NCBI RefSeq assembly: GCF_050847355.1
Contig: NZ_CP193755.1
Span: 2,666,001 to 2,730,000, forward strand
Length of the DNA: 64,000 nt
Direction of reading: 5' to 3'
Source: Limimaricola sp027213785
GTDB lineage: Bacteria; Pseudomonadota; Alphaproteobacteria; Rhodobacterales; Rhodobacteraceae
Made by a program: the position numbers and the translations under genes. The notes under the pieces were generated by a model. That model was not told the origin of the DNA, searched no databases, and was given only the letters and a program-made list of their open reading frames with translations. Positions 46,363 to 59,128 of this stretch are shown piece by piece. Position 1 is the stretch's first letter. Every line of letters begins with the position of its first letter.

Positions 46363-47397
46363 TCAGCCTTCGATCTCGGCGGAGCGGGCCCAGAGGTTGA
46401 TCTGCTCCTCGTCGGCATATTCGTCGATCTTCGCCAGTTCGTCGGCGGTGAAGTCGAGATTGCCGACCGCGCCGGCGCAGTCGATCACCTGGCTCGGCTT
46501 CGAGGCGCCGATCAACGCCGTGGTGATACCGCCCTCGCGCAGCACCCATGCGATCGCCATCTGTGCCAGCGTCTGTCCACGCGCCTCGGCGATCTCGTTG
46601 AGCTTGCGGATGTTGCCGATCGCCTTCTCGCTGAGCATCGACGGGAACAGCGACTTGTCCTGCGCGGCGCGGCTGTCCTCGGGGATGCCGCCGAGATACT
46701 TCTTGGTCAGCATGCCCTGCGCCAGCGGCGTGAAGGCGATCGAGCCGATGCCGAGTTCCTTCAACGTGTCCTTGAGCCCGTCATGCTCGACCCAGCGATT
46801 GAGCATGTTGTAGCTCGGCTGGTGGATCACGCAGGGCGTGCCGAGATCCTTCAGGATCGCCGCCGCTTCGCGGGTGCGCTCGGAGTTGTAACTCGAGATC
46901 CCGACATAGAGCGCGCGGCCCGACCGCACGATGTGATCGAGCGCGCCCATGGTCTCTTCGAGCGGCGTCTCGGGATCGAAGCGGTGCGAATAGAAGATGT
47001 CGACGTAATCGAGTCCCATCCGCTTGAGCGACTGGTCGCAGGACGCGATCAGGTACTTGCGGCTGCCCCACTCGCCATAGGGGCCGTCCCACATGTGATA
47101 ACCGGCTTTCGACGAAATGATCATCTCGTCGCGATAACCGGCGAAATCGGTCTTCAGGATCTCTCCGAAGGCGCTCTCGGCGGCGCCCGGTTCGGGGCCG
47201 TAATTGTTGGCAAGGTCGAAATGCGTGATGCCGTGGTCGAAGGCCGTGCGGCAGATCTCACGCTTGGTCTGGTGCGGAGTGTCGTCGCCGAAATTGTGCC
47301 ACAGCCCGAGGCTGACGGCGGGCAGCTTCAGGCCGGACCGGCCACAGCGGCGATAGACCATCCGCTCGTAGCGGTCGGGGCTCGGGGTATAGCTCAT
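46363..47397 (-). CDS. YghZ-like aldo-keto reductase (L-glyceraldehyde 3-phosphate reductase type)
   Basis: Protein of 344 residues, an (alpha/beta)8 aldo-keto reductase. Catalytic Asp/Tyr are in THFDLANNYG, Lys in ISSKAGY, His in YSHRFDPETP. The opening MSYTPSPDRYERMVYRRCG matches the YghZ/MgrA group, which reduces L-glyceraldehyde 3-phosphate and methylglyoxal with NADPH. GAGGAG lies upstream of the ATG. It is a lone gene. Confidence 0.92.
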   Translation of the reverse strand: MSYTPSPDRYERMVYRRCGRSGLKLPAVSLGLWHNFGDDTPHQTKREICRTAFDHGITHFDLANNYGPEPGAAESAFGEILKTDFAGYRDEMIISSKAGYHMWDGPYGEWGSRKYLIASCDQSLKRMGLDYVDIFYSHRFDPETPLEETMGALDHIVRSGRALYVGISSYNSERTREAAAILKDLGTPCVIHQPSYNMLNRWVEHDGLKDTLKELGIGSIAFTPLAQGMLTKKYLGGIPEDSRAAQDKSLFPSMLSEKAIGNIRKLNEIAEARGQTLAQMAIAWVLREGGITTALIGASKPSQVIDCAGAVGNLDFTADELAKIDEYADEEQINLWARSAEIEG

Positions 47398-47487
47398 CTC
47401 GTGGATCTCCTCTTGGCCGGGGCCCTGTCCGGGTCCGGGCGTCGCGGCGGACCCTAGGCCGGGGGTCCGAGCGCTGTCAAACCGGGC

Positions 47488-48699
47488 TCAGGCCGGGCGC
47501 GCCGCGCGCTTCTCCTCCTTGTCCTGCCGGTCGGCCTCGCGGTCCTCGGCCTTGACCGCCGGGTCGCCCGACAGGAAGGAGCCGAAGGCCTTGAGCGAGG
47601 GAACGTGGTCGCAGACCGCCTTGACCACCACGAGGAACGGCACCGCCAGAACCGCCCCGGGCACGCCCCACAGCCAGATCCAGAAGGCCACGGTGACGAA
47701 GACCGAAACGATGTTGAGCTCCAACCTGCGGCCCACCAGCATCGGCGTGACGAAGTTGCCCTCGATGGTGGTCAGCGCGAAGTAGGACAGCGGCGCCAGC
47801 AGCGCGTAGGGGACGCTGTCGAACGACACCAGCGCGAAGGCCCCCACCGCGGCGGTACCAATGATCGCGCCGATGAAGGGCATGAAGTTCAGAAGGAAGG
47901 CCAGCGTGCCCCATACATGCGGCATCGGCAGGCCGATGATCCAGAGCGCGATGCCGATCGCGAGGCCCAGCCCCGCGTTGATCATGGTGATGGCGCCGAG
48001 ATAGCGCGAGATCTGCTTTTCCACGTCGCGCACGATGGTCAGCGCGCGCTTCTTGTCGTGCAGCTTGGGCGAGGCTTCGACGATGCGGCGATGGTAGAAG
48101 TCGCCCGAGGCCAGAAGGAACAGCGTCAGGATCATCGCCGCCACCAGCGAGGAGGTGATCGAGGCGACGGAGCCCACGGCGGCCGGGATCGGCCCGGACT
48201 GGTCGACCACCACCTCGACCTTCTCGCCCTCGCCCGTGGCGCCGGCGGCGTCGGTCATCTCGGTGACCTGCTCGCCGACCTCCTGGATCGAGGCGAGCCG
48301 GTCCATCAGCCCGGCGAGCTTGCGCTGCACCTCCGAACCGATCTGCGGCGCCCGCGCCGCCATGTCGCCGATCGGGCCGGAGAGGAAATAGCCCGCGACC
48401 GCGAACCCGAGCCCGATCGCCAGCATCACCAGAACCGCGCTGAAGCCCGGCGCGATGCCGATCCGCTGCATGCCCCGCACCACCGGCCGGAGCGTCAGCG
48501 TCAGCAGGATCGCCAACACGATCGGCAGCAGCACGTCGCGGGCGAAATAGGTCGCGGTGAACAGGGCCAGAAGGAAGGAGCCGAGCATCAGCCGCCGGAT
48601 GATCCGCAGTTCCCTGAGCCGTCGCTCGGCGAGGTCGATATGCGGATCGACGGGGTCCGCCTCCGCGGTGTCCCCGGCCTTCGACCTTTGCTCCGCCAT
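47488..48699 (-). CDS. AI-2E family transporter (PerM/TqsA-like)
   Basis: Protein of 403 residues with paired hydrophobic helices at the N-terminus, a periplasmic-type middle stretch (about 85-170, coiled-coil-like) and further helices ending near residue 380. This is the AI-2E exporter family; some members export autoinducer-2, others are Na+/H+ antiporters. The start is MAEQRSKAGD at 48699 with GGAGG upstream; the frame stays open far upstream, antisense to ettA, and is not credible. Confidence 0.9.
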   Translation of the reverse strand: MAEQRSKAGDTAEADPVDPHIDLAERRLRELRIIRRLMLGSFLLALFTATYFARDVLLPIVLAILLTLTLRPVVRGMQRIGIAPGFSAVLVMLAIGLGFAVAGYFLSGPIGDMAARAPQIGSEVQRKLAGLMDRLASIQEVGEQVTEMTDAAGATGEGEKVEVVVDQSGPIPAAVGSVASITSSLVAAMILTLFLLASGDFYHRRIVEASPKLHDKKRALTIVRDVEKQISRYLGAITMINAGLGLAIGIALWIIGLPMPHVWGTLAFLLNFMPFIGAIIGTAAVGAFALVSFDSVPYALLAPLSYFALTTIEGNFVTPMLVGRRLELNIVSVFVTVAFWIWLWGVPGAVLAVPFLVVVKAVCDHVPSLKAFGSFLSGDPAVKAEDREADRQDKEEKRAARPA

Positions 48700-48825
48700 C
48701 TTTCCCACCTCCGGCCGCACGATGCCGCCCAACGTGACCGAAGGGCGCCGGTTCCGCGCGGGCCCGATTGCTACGCCGGGCGCGCGGGCGTATGAGGGGG
48801 GCCGATCGCAGACAGGAGTTCCCCG

Positions 48826-50481
<1,656 letters not shown>

Positions 50482-50531
50482 GGCGATGCGGCGGGCCACG
50501 ACCGCCGCGATCTTCGGAATTTCGAAAGGGC

Positions 50532-50551
50532 GGGGCCTGACCCCCAGCCCC
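50532..50551. repeat. REP-like palindrome, copy 1
   Basis: GGGGCCTGACCCC core (50532-50544) followed by the tail CCAGCCCC. The core is an imperfect palindrome. It is an inverted partner of the copy at 51156-51174, and both tails point inward to the HIT pseudogene. Confidence 0.6.
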
Positions 50552-50566
50552 TTACGATAATTGTTG

Positions 50567-50594
50567 AAGCCCGCTCTTCTCGAAGGGCGGGCTT
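50567..50594. terminator. Bidirectional hairpin between ettA and the HIT pseudogene
   Basis: Outer stem AAGCCCGC / GCGGGCTT with an inner CTTC / GAAG stem. It lies between the two convergent genes and could end both transcripts. No long T-run. Confidence 0.6.
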
Positions 50595-50609
50595 CTAAGG
50601 CTAACCTGT

Positions 50610-50630
50610 AAGGTGATCGCTGATCACCTT
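50610..50630. repeat. Palindrome AAGGTGATC-GCT-GATCACCTT at the HIT 3' end
   Basis: Perfect 9-bp arms with three bases between, inside the last codons of the HIT gene. Twenty of its bases recur at 51012-51031, spanning the HIT start, with one mismatch and in the same orientation. Confidence 0.7.
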
Positions 50631-50858
50631 CCCCAGCCGAGCGCGCTCCGCCTCCGGTGCGGTGGCTGTATCCCAGCGCAACATTACGTCGTCGCCCGTC
50701 CATCGGGGTTTTACATGGAGGTGGAGGTGCGACACGTCTTGCCCCGCCGCCGCCCCGTCGGAGAGCACGAGGTTCACGCCCTCGCAAGCCGTGGCCACAC
50801 GCAACACGCGCGCGACGCGCGTCGCCGTCTTCATGAGGGCAGCGGCGATCTCGTCATC

Positions 50859-50890
50859 AAGATGGGAAAGGTTGAAGATGGGAAAGGTTG
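50859..50890. repeat. Perfect 16-bp tandem duplication
   Basis: AAGATGGGAAAGGTTG occurs twice in a row. Since 16 is not a multiple of three it shifts the HIT reading frame. Confidence 0.95.
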
Positions 50891-51011
50891 GGCACGTGCC
50901 TTCGTGGAAGGACCAGAGGATGCCCTTCCAGTGAAAGCAGAGAGATGACAACTGCATCTCGTATCAGGAAATGACCTGGCATGCGTCCAGCGATGATCTC
51001 ACAGAACACGC

Positions 51012-51031
51012 AGGTCATCGCTGATCACCTT
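51012..51031. repeat. Second copy of the HIT-flanking palindrome
   Basis: AGGTCATCGCTGATCACCTT, one mismatch from 50611-50630 and in the same orientation. It spans the HIT start codon and its upstream region. Confidence 0.7.
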
Positions 51032-51555
51032 CGAAGATATTTTCGGGACGTTCCACGACTACCCTACCCGCTCGTCGTGCCGCTGCGCTCTGACTGCATG
51101 AGGTGTATTGGTCCGCACGCGGGCGGCGCAAGTGCCAGATCAACATTTACAGTCAGGGGCTGGGGTCTGACCCCGTCCTTTTTCGTTCGTGCTGGAAATG
51201 ATTCTCCAGCAATACGCCGTTTGGATTAGGTGCCTTCCCTGGATCGGGCGTGCGCATCGCCGGTCCGCGCTCCGCTCCGACCGATAGGCGGGTTTTGGCC
51301 ATCCCATAAAGAAAACCGGATCAATCGGTTGGATCGCAAACGCCTTGGGCAGTCGGCGCAGGGAATGGAGCCAACGTGACGGTTTGAAGACAGTTTCTTC
51401 CCCGAGTGTTATCTTGATCTCAATTCACCGATTGGTGAAGATTTCCACATGCCTTCTCGGGGCATTTCCGACAGCAGCAGGGCTTCGCCCCGAACCAGAC
51501 ACACTCTCGCCGGATTCGCCTGAAAAGGTCGGGTCATATCGCAGGAGACGTTTTA
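51019..51555. other. AT-richer intergenic remnant
   Basis: About 540 bp with no recognisable gene and visibly lower GC than the rest of the window. On the reverse strand a frame of 43 codons (51015-51146) ends in a TGA overlapping the HIT start; it matches no family I know. A small hairpin TTCACC-GATT-GGTGAA lies at 51424-51439. The stretch looks like decayed or transferred DNA, with the REP-like copy 2 at 51156-51174 inside it. Confidence 0.5.
51156..51174. repeat. REP-like palindrome, copy 2
   Basis: GGGGCTGGGGTCTGACCCC. The core GGGGTC-T-GACCCC is a perfect palindrome. Its tail GGGGCT lies on the left, inverted relative to copy 1 at 50532, so the two bracket the HIT pseudogene like a BIME pair. 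No REP-associated transposase is in the window. Confidence 0.6.
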
Positions 51556-51759
51556 ATGGGCACGATCTTTATTCTCGCCGGAAGCCTCTTGGGTTTCGTC
51601 ATCGCGATCCTCTCGGTGGGCTTTGGTCAGGTTTCCCTTCTTGCCGGGCTGGCGATCTGGATCATGTCCGGCCCGTTCTCGGCGCTTCTCTATCTCGGGC
51701 TGGTCCTGCCTGCCGGTCGCGCCCTGCACCGCAGCGCCCCCGGACGCCACCTCGCCTGA
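51556..51759 (+). CDS. Small hydrophobic membrane protein
   Basis: Protein of 67 residues, nearly all hydrophobic, with two likely membrane helices (about 3-22 and 27-50). CAGGAGA lies upstream of the ATG with good spacing, and codon use is normal. No family recognised. It could be a small membrane protein of any role, including a toxin-like or stress peptide; nothing supports a choice. A hairpin follows at 51770-51791. Confidence 0.65.
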   Translation: MGTIFILAGSLLGFVIAILSVGFGQVSLLAGLAIWIMSGPFSALLYLGLVLPAGRALHRSAPGRHLA

Positions 51760-51769
51760 GCCTTCCGCG

Positions 51770-51791
51770 GCCGAAGCCGTTCCGCTTCGGC
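51770..51791. terminator. Hairpin between the small membrane protein and the lectin gene
   Basis: Perfect 8-bp stem GCCGAAGC / GCTTCGGC with a six-base loop, in the 80-bp gap between two convergent genes. No T-run. Confidence 0.5.
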
Positions 51792-51841
51792 GCCTTGGAG
51801 CGGGGACAGGCCCTGCAGGGGCTACGGCGGCTGTTCCCGTC

Positions 51842-52192
51842 CTAACCGATCTCCCAGAGATCCTCGTCGGGGCATGACCCGAAGGCGATCCACGCGACCC
51901 GGACGCGCGCGATCCGGCTGTCCGCCCAGGTGCCCACCCGCAGCACGAAACCCGTCCGGCCGATATCTTCTGCCGTGACATCGATGCGGGCCCCGGCCGC
52001 GTTCGAGATATCCAGCATCGAGAACCCCACCTGCACCACCGGCGGCGTGGCGAAGGGCGTCCCGAAGGCGACGGCGCGGCGAATCTCGCGCGGTCCCTCT
52101 CCCGTCCACATCGGCCCGTCATTCTCGAAATCCGAAAAGGGGATCAGCTCCCCTTGGTCGATCGCGATCTTTCCCTTGATGAAATGCGTCAT
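51842..52192 (-). CDS. H-type lectin domain protein
   Basis: Protein of 116 residues, about half of it matching the H_lectin domain (PF09458) of discoidin-like invertebrate lectins: VAFGTPFATPPVVQVG, LDISNAAGARIDV and VGTWADSRI with the final WIAFG. No signal peptide is visible, so it is probably cytoplasmic or exported another way. It lies directly downstream of atpC, beyond a strong terminator. Its ligand is unknown. Confidence 0.85.
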   Translation of the reverse strand: MTHFIKGKIAIDQGELIPFSDFENDGPMWTGEGPREIRRAVAFGTPFATPPVVQVGFSMLDISNAAGARIDVTAEDIGRTGFVLRVGTWADSRIARVRVAWIAFGSCPDEDLWEIG

Positions 52193-52213
52193 GGCAGGCC
52201 CCGGCAGAATGTG

Positions 52214-52237
52214 AAAAGGCCCCGCCGAAGCGGGGCC
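52214..52237 (-). terminator. Rho-independent terminator of the atp operon
   Basis: On the reverse strand GGCCCCGC-TTCG-GCGGGGCC is followed by TTTT: a perfect 8-bp stem, a stable UUCG-type loop and a T-run, 24 bp after the atpC stop. Confidence 0.9.
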
Positions 52238-52260
52238 CTATGGCGGAACGGTGGTTCCGA

Positions 52261-52698
52261 TCAGAAGTTCGGCTGCTTCGGGTCGAGCCCGATATGCGTG
52301 CCGACGGCGACCATGTCGGCGAGAAGCTTCGCCGTGTCGTCCACCGGGCCGGGCTCGTTCTCGAACCTCGCCCGCGCGTCGCGATGCGCCGCGGCGAACT
52401 CCTCGACCATGCCTTCATAGACCTCCTGCGTGACCTCGCCGCGCGGCAGAGCGCGTTCGGCCAGCACGGAGACGCCATCGAAGCCGATCTCGGCGAAGCC
52501 GCCCGAGACCACGTAGTCGTCGGTCCCGCCCTGATGCACGACCTGCAGCAGGCCGGGACGCAGGGTGGTGATGGTGGGCGTGTGGCCCGCCATCGCCGTC
52601 AGGTCACCATCGGTGCCCGGAATGCGCACCTCGGTCGCCTGAACGGAAGCGAGCTTCCGTTCGGGGCTGACCAGGTCGAATTGCAGCGTGTCGGCCAT
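52261..52698 (-). CDS. atpC: ATP synthase F1 subunit epsilon
   Basis: Protein of 145 residues, epsilon chain length. Start MADTLQFDLVSPERKLAS and the GTDGDLTAMAGHTP segment are typical. It sits in the central stalk and regulates the enzyme. GGAGG lies upstream of the ATG, 12 bp after atpD. Last gene of atpHAGDC, ended by the terminator at 52214-52237. Confidence 0.95.
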   Translation of the reverse strand: MADTLQFDLVSPERKLASVQATEVRIPGTDGDLTAMAGHTPTITTLRPGLLQVVHQGGTDDYVVSGGFAEIGFDGVSVLAERALPRGEVTQEVYEGMVEEFAAAHRDARARFENEPGPVDDTAKLLADMVAVGTHIGLDPKQPNF

Positions 52699-52710
52699 GA
52701 AGCCCTCCTA

Positions 52711-54135
<1,425 letters not shown>

Positions 54136-54155
54136 GTGTTGTACTCCGGTTCTCT

Positions 54156-55028
54156 TTAGAGCGCCTCAGCGCCCGAAATGATTTCGATCAGCTCGTTGGT
54201 GATGACCGCCTGACGCGAGCGGTTGTACTCGATCGTCAGCTTGTCGATCATCTCGCCCGCGTTGCGGGTCGCGTTGTCCATCGCGCTCATCCGGGCGCCC
54301 TGTTCGGAGGCCGCGTTCTCGAGCAGCGCCGCGAAGATCTGCGTCGCCACGCCGCGCGGCAGCAGATCCGCGAGGATCTCCTCCTCGCCGGGCTCGTAAT
54401 CGTAAAGCGCCGTGTCGGCCTCTTCCCCGCCCTCGAAATGGGCCGGGATGATCTGCTGCTCGGTCGGGATCTGGGTGATCACGTTCTGGAACCGCGCATA
54501 GTAGATCGTCGCCACGTCGAACTCGTCCGCGTCGAAGCGGCCGAGCACGTCGCGGGCGATGTCCTGCGCGTTGGCATAGCCCACGCGCTTGACGTCGGTG
54601 AGGTCGACATGGCCGACGAAGTGCTGGCCGTAGTCGCGGCGCAGCATCTCGCGGCCCTTCTTGCCGACGGTGAGGATCTTCACCGTCTTGCCCTGCGCCA
54701 GCAGCTCGCTGGCCCGGATCCGCGCCTTGCGCACGATCGAGCCGTTGAAGCCGCCGCAGAGCCCGCGCTCGGCGGTCATGACGACGAGCAGATGCACGTC
54801 CTCCTTGCCGGTGCCGGCAAGCAGGCGCGGCGCGCCGTCGGAGCCGCCCACGGAGGAGGCGAGCCCCGCCATCACGGCGTTGAACCGCTCGGCATAGGGG
54901 CGCGCCGCTTCGGCGGCGTCCTGGGCGCGACGGAGCTTCGCCGCCGCGACCATCTGCATCGCCTTGGTGATCTTGCGGGTCGATTTGACCGACGCGATCC
55001 GGTTCTTGAGGTCCTTCAGACTAGGCAT
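54156..55028 (-). CDS. atpG: ATP synthase F1 subunit gamma
   Basis: Protein of 290 residues, the usual gamma length. Start MPSLKDLKNRIASVKSTRKI and the C-terminal rotor region RQAVITNELIEIISGAEAL are typical. Gamma rotates within the alpha-beta hexamer. GGGAGG lies upstream of the ATG. Confidence 0.98.
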   Translation of the reverse strand: MPSLKDLKNRIASVKSTRKITKAMQMVAAAKLRRAQDAAEAARPYAERFNAVMAGLASSVGGSDGAPRLLAGTGKEDVHLLVVMTAERGLCGGFNGSIVRKARIRASELLAQGKTVKILTVGKKGREMLRRDYGQHFVGHVDLTDVKRVGYANAQDIARDVLGRFDADEFDVATIYYARFQNVITQIPTEQQIIPAHFEGGEEADTALYDYEPGEEEILADLLPRGVATQIFAALLENAASEQGARMSAMDNATRNAGEMIDKLTIEYNRSRQAVITNELIEIISGAEAL

Positions 55029-55058
55029 CGGCCAGCCTCCCTAGTTCCGTGGCTGGTT

Positions 55059-56596
<1,538 letters not shown>

Positions 56597-56597
<1 letters not shown>

Positions 56598-57157
56598 TAT
56601 CCGACCTCTTTCATGGTGTTCTGGAGTGCCTGGAGCTTCGAGCGGATCGAGGTGTCGATCATCTTCGAGCCCAGCTTGACGACGAGACCGCCGATGAGGC
56701 TTTCATCCACGGTCTGATTGATCTTCACCTCGCGGCCCGCGCTCTCCTTGAGCGCGGCGGCCAGCGCGGTCTTCTGCTTGTCGGACAGCGCCTTGGCGGT
56801 GGTGACGTCGGCGGTCACCTCGCCGCGCGCCTCCGCGAGCTTCTCGTCGAGCGCGCGCAGCATCTGCGGCAGCACGAAGAGCCGGCGCTTGGAGGCCATC
56901 AGCCCCAGCACGTTGGTGGTGGTCTGGGTCAGCCCCATCTTCGCGGCGATCGCGGCGATGGCCCGGCCCTGGTCGTCGCGCGAATAGATCGGCGAGGAGA
57001 TCAAATCGCGGAACTCCGCGCTTTCGGACAGCGCGGCCCGCAGCGCGTCGACATCCGACGTCAGGGCGGTGAGGTCGTCGCCCTCCCGCGCCAGGTCGAA
57101 CACGGCCGTGGCATAGCGTTGCGCGATGCCGGTTGAGATCGATGCTGGTTCGGACAC
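56597..57157 (-). CDS. atpH: ATP synthase F1 subunit delta
   Basis: Protein of 186 residues. The start is GTG at 57157: it gives SEPASISTGIAQRYATA, the known N-terminal pattern in this order, while upstream codons have no support. AAGG lies just before. Delta joins F1 to the F0 stator. First gene of the operon. Confidence 0.95.
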
Positions 57158-57266
57158 GTCCACCCTTCCGCAGTCTTGGGCCCGGCGATCCCGCGCCGAA
57201 AAAAATGGCGACGGTCGGGCAGCTTGCATGGCCCCCGCGCGGGCGAAGGCCGTCAAAATCAGGGGC

Positions 57267-57295
57267 GATGTAGCAGAGCGCCCGGGGTGTCGCAA
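57267..57295 (-). promoter_or_regulatory. Candidate atp operon promoter
   Basis: On the reverse strand TTGCGA (57290-57295), 17 bases, then TACATC (57267-57272) with TG one base before it, an extended -10. The leader to atpH would be about 100 bases. Matches to consensus are only partial. Confidence 0.3.
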
Positions 57296-57405
57296 CCGCC
57301 TTGAAGCCCCCTCGGACGCCGCCGTGCCCCATGGTCACAGGTGGTCCGGGGGTGCGACCATTTGCCCGTCCGGCGAATGCCCCCCCGGTCGGTCCGGTTG
57401 TCGGG

Positions 57406-58167
57406 CTAGTTGCGACGCGACGGCTCGGGCACCGGGGCGCCGATCCCTTCGAGCACCCGCAGCGGCCGCTTGACCGCCGAGGTCAGCCCCGGCCGCGTCG
57501 GCGCCGAGACCTGCTTGGAGGCCTCGACCATCAGCACGCCGCCGGTGTTGAACACCGGCATGTAGCGCCCCGCCTTTTCAAGGAGGGCCGCCGAACGGCG
57601 CCAGCCGCGGCGCAGGCTCGGCGGGCGGTAGAGCGCCGAGATCGCCTTCTCGGTCTCGAAGCGGTGCGCCTTGAGCTGCGCCTCGAGCTGGCCCAGCGAA
57701 TAGGGCCGGCCATAGCCGAAGGGGGTGGCGTCGGAGCGCGACCAGAGCCCGGCGCGGTTCGGCACGATGAACACCGCCCTGCCCCCCGGCCCGAGGGTGC
57801 GCCAGCATTCCTCCAGCAGCGCGCTGGCATGCTCGGAGGTCTCGAGCCCGTGCATCAGCACCAGCCGATCCACCTGTCCGGTGCGCAGCGGCCAGAGCGT
57901 CTCCTCGCACAGCACCGAGACGTTGGGCTGGCCCGCCGGCCACGGCATCACGCCCTGCGGCCCCGGCATCAGCCCGATCACCCGCCGCGCATCCGGCAGG
58001 TAGGGGCGCAGCAGGGGCACCGCGAAGCCGTAGCCCACCACGGTCTGGCCCTGCACGTGGGAGGCGGGCCACCACTCGACGAGCTGGTCGCGGATCACCT
58101 TCTGCGCCGCGCGGCCAAGCGCGCTGCGATAGTAGAAGTTGCGCAGGTCGAGAACGTCCAGATGCAT
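57406..58167 (-). CDS. Class I SAM-dependent methyltransferase-like protein
   Basis: Protein of 253 residues. Features of the class I methyltransferase fold: VVGYGFAVPLL at the SAM-binding site position (an unusual variant of the GxGxG loop), LMHGLETSEHASALLEECWR, and LGPGGRAVFIVPNRAGLWSR. It resembles methyltransferases that lie beside gloB in this order. Substrate unknown. The start MHLDVLDLRNFYYRS is chosen because the longer frame is antisense to gloB. Confidence 0.82.
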   Translation of the reverse strand: MHLDVLDLRNFYYRSALGRAAQKVIRDQLVEWWPASHVQGQTVVGYGFAVPLLRPYLPDARRVIGLMPGPQGVMPWPAGQPNVSVLCEETLWPLRTGQVDRLVLMHGLETSEHASALLEECWRTLGPGGRAVFIVPNRAGLWSRSDATPFGYGRPYSLGQLEAQLKAHRFETEKAISALYRPPSLRRGWRRSAALLEKAGRYMPVFNTGGVLMVEASKQVSAPTRPGLTSAVKRPLRVLEGIGAPVPEPSRRN

Positions 58168-58263
58168 TGCGGGCCGGCGGTCCTTGGTCCAGAATTTGCG
58201 AGCCGGTGGCGGAGGCCGGTCTAGGTCCGGGACCACCATAGCAAGCAAATCACGGGTGCCGCC

Positions 58264-59025
58264 ATGCCTCTCGAACTTCTCACCGTTCCGTGCCTCTCCG
58301 ACAACTATGCCTTCCTGCTGCACGATGCCGGGACCGGCCGTACCGCGCTGGTCGACGCGCCGGAGGCCGCGCCGATCCGACGCGCGCTCGACGCGCATGG
58401 CTGGAAGCTCTCGGACATCCTGCTCACGCATCACCACGACGATCACGTGGCCGGGGTGGCCGAGCTGCGCGACGGCGCGCGGGTGATCGGGGCCCGGGCC
58501 GATGCGCATCGCCTGCCGCCGCTCGATCTCGAGGTCGCGCCGGGCGATCCGCTCGAGGTGCTGGGCGTGAAGGTCGAGGTGATCGACGTGCCGGGCCACA
58601 CGCTGGGTCACGTCGCCTTCCACTTCCCGCAGGACCACATGGCCTTCACCGCCGACAGCCTGATGGCGCTGGGCTGCGGCCGGCTGTTCGAGGGCACGGC
58701 CGATCAGATGTGGGATTCCCTGCGCAAGCTGCGCGACCTGCCGGGACAGACGCTGATCTGCTCGGGCCATGAATACACCGAGACCAACGCCCGCTTCGCC
58801 CTGACGATCGAGCCCGACAACCAGGCCCTGCGCGACCGCGCCGCGGCGATCGCCCGCGCCCGCGCCGAGGGCCGCCCCACCGTGCCCTCGCATCTTTCCG
58901 AGGAACGCGCGACCAACCCGTTCCTGCGCGCCGACATGCCCGAGCTGCAGCGGGCCGCCGGGCTCGAAGGCCACAGCGCGGCGCAGGTGTTTGCGGAGAT
59001 CAGAAGCAGAAAGGACCGCTTCTGA
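58264..59025 (+). CDS. gloB: Hydroxyacylglutathione hydrolase (glyoxalase II)
   Basis: Protein of 253 residues of the metallo-beta-lactamase fold. THHHDDH at 55-61 binds two metals; SGHEYTETNARFAL fits the glyoxalase II group. It hydrolyses S-D-lactoylglutathione to D-lactate and glutathione, the last step of methylglyoxal detoxification. It diverges from the methyltransferase gene with about 95 bp between starts. Confidence 0.95.
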   Translation: MPLELLTVPCLSDNYAFLLHDAGTGRTALVDAPEAAPIRRALDAHGWKLSDILLTHHHDDHVAGVAELRDGARVIGARADAHRLPPLDLEVAPGDPLEVLGVKVEVIDVPGHTLGHVAFHFPQDHMAFTADSLMALGCGRLFEGTADQMWDSLRKLRDLPGQTLICSGHEYTETNARFALTIEPDNQALRDRAAAIARARAEGRPTVPSHLSEERATNPFLRADMPELQRAAGLEGHSAAQVFAEIRSRKDRF

Positions 59026-59128
59026 ATCCTTCCGAGGCGGTTGTGCAACGGAACGCGGGCCTTTGGCATGCAAAGAACACAGCTGCGTTACGTCGTACGG
59101 TCAGGACGGGGGTTTTTGCGAGTTTTAA

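Larger units (their letters stand above)
50601..51018 (-). pseudogene. HIT-family (histidine triad) gene broken by a 16-bp tandem duplication
   Basis: The frame from ATG 51018 reads MTCVFCEIIAG, EGHPLVLPRRHVPNLSHL, then shifts and stops at 50857-50859 (53 residues). A second frame carries the rest: DDEIAAALM, GVNLVLSDGAAAGQ and HLHLHVKPRW. The break is a perfect 16-bp tandem duplication (50859-50874 and 50875-50890). Removing one copy gives one frame of 133 residues, the normal HIT length, with zinc-type C3/C6 and the catalytic HxHxH. HIT proteins hydrolyse nucleotide conjugates. The gene may be dead, or may be switched by loss of one repeat copy. Start and weak GAAGG site fit the restored frame. 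Confidence 0.85.

Noticed and set aside
51015..51146. 43-codon frame on the reverse strand overlapping the HIT start
   Set aside because: No family match, weak codon evidence and no clear ribosome site; kept only as part of the remnant region.
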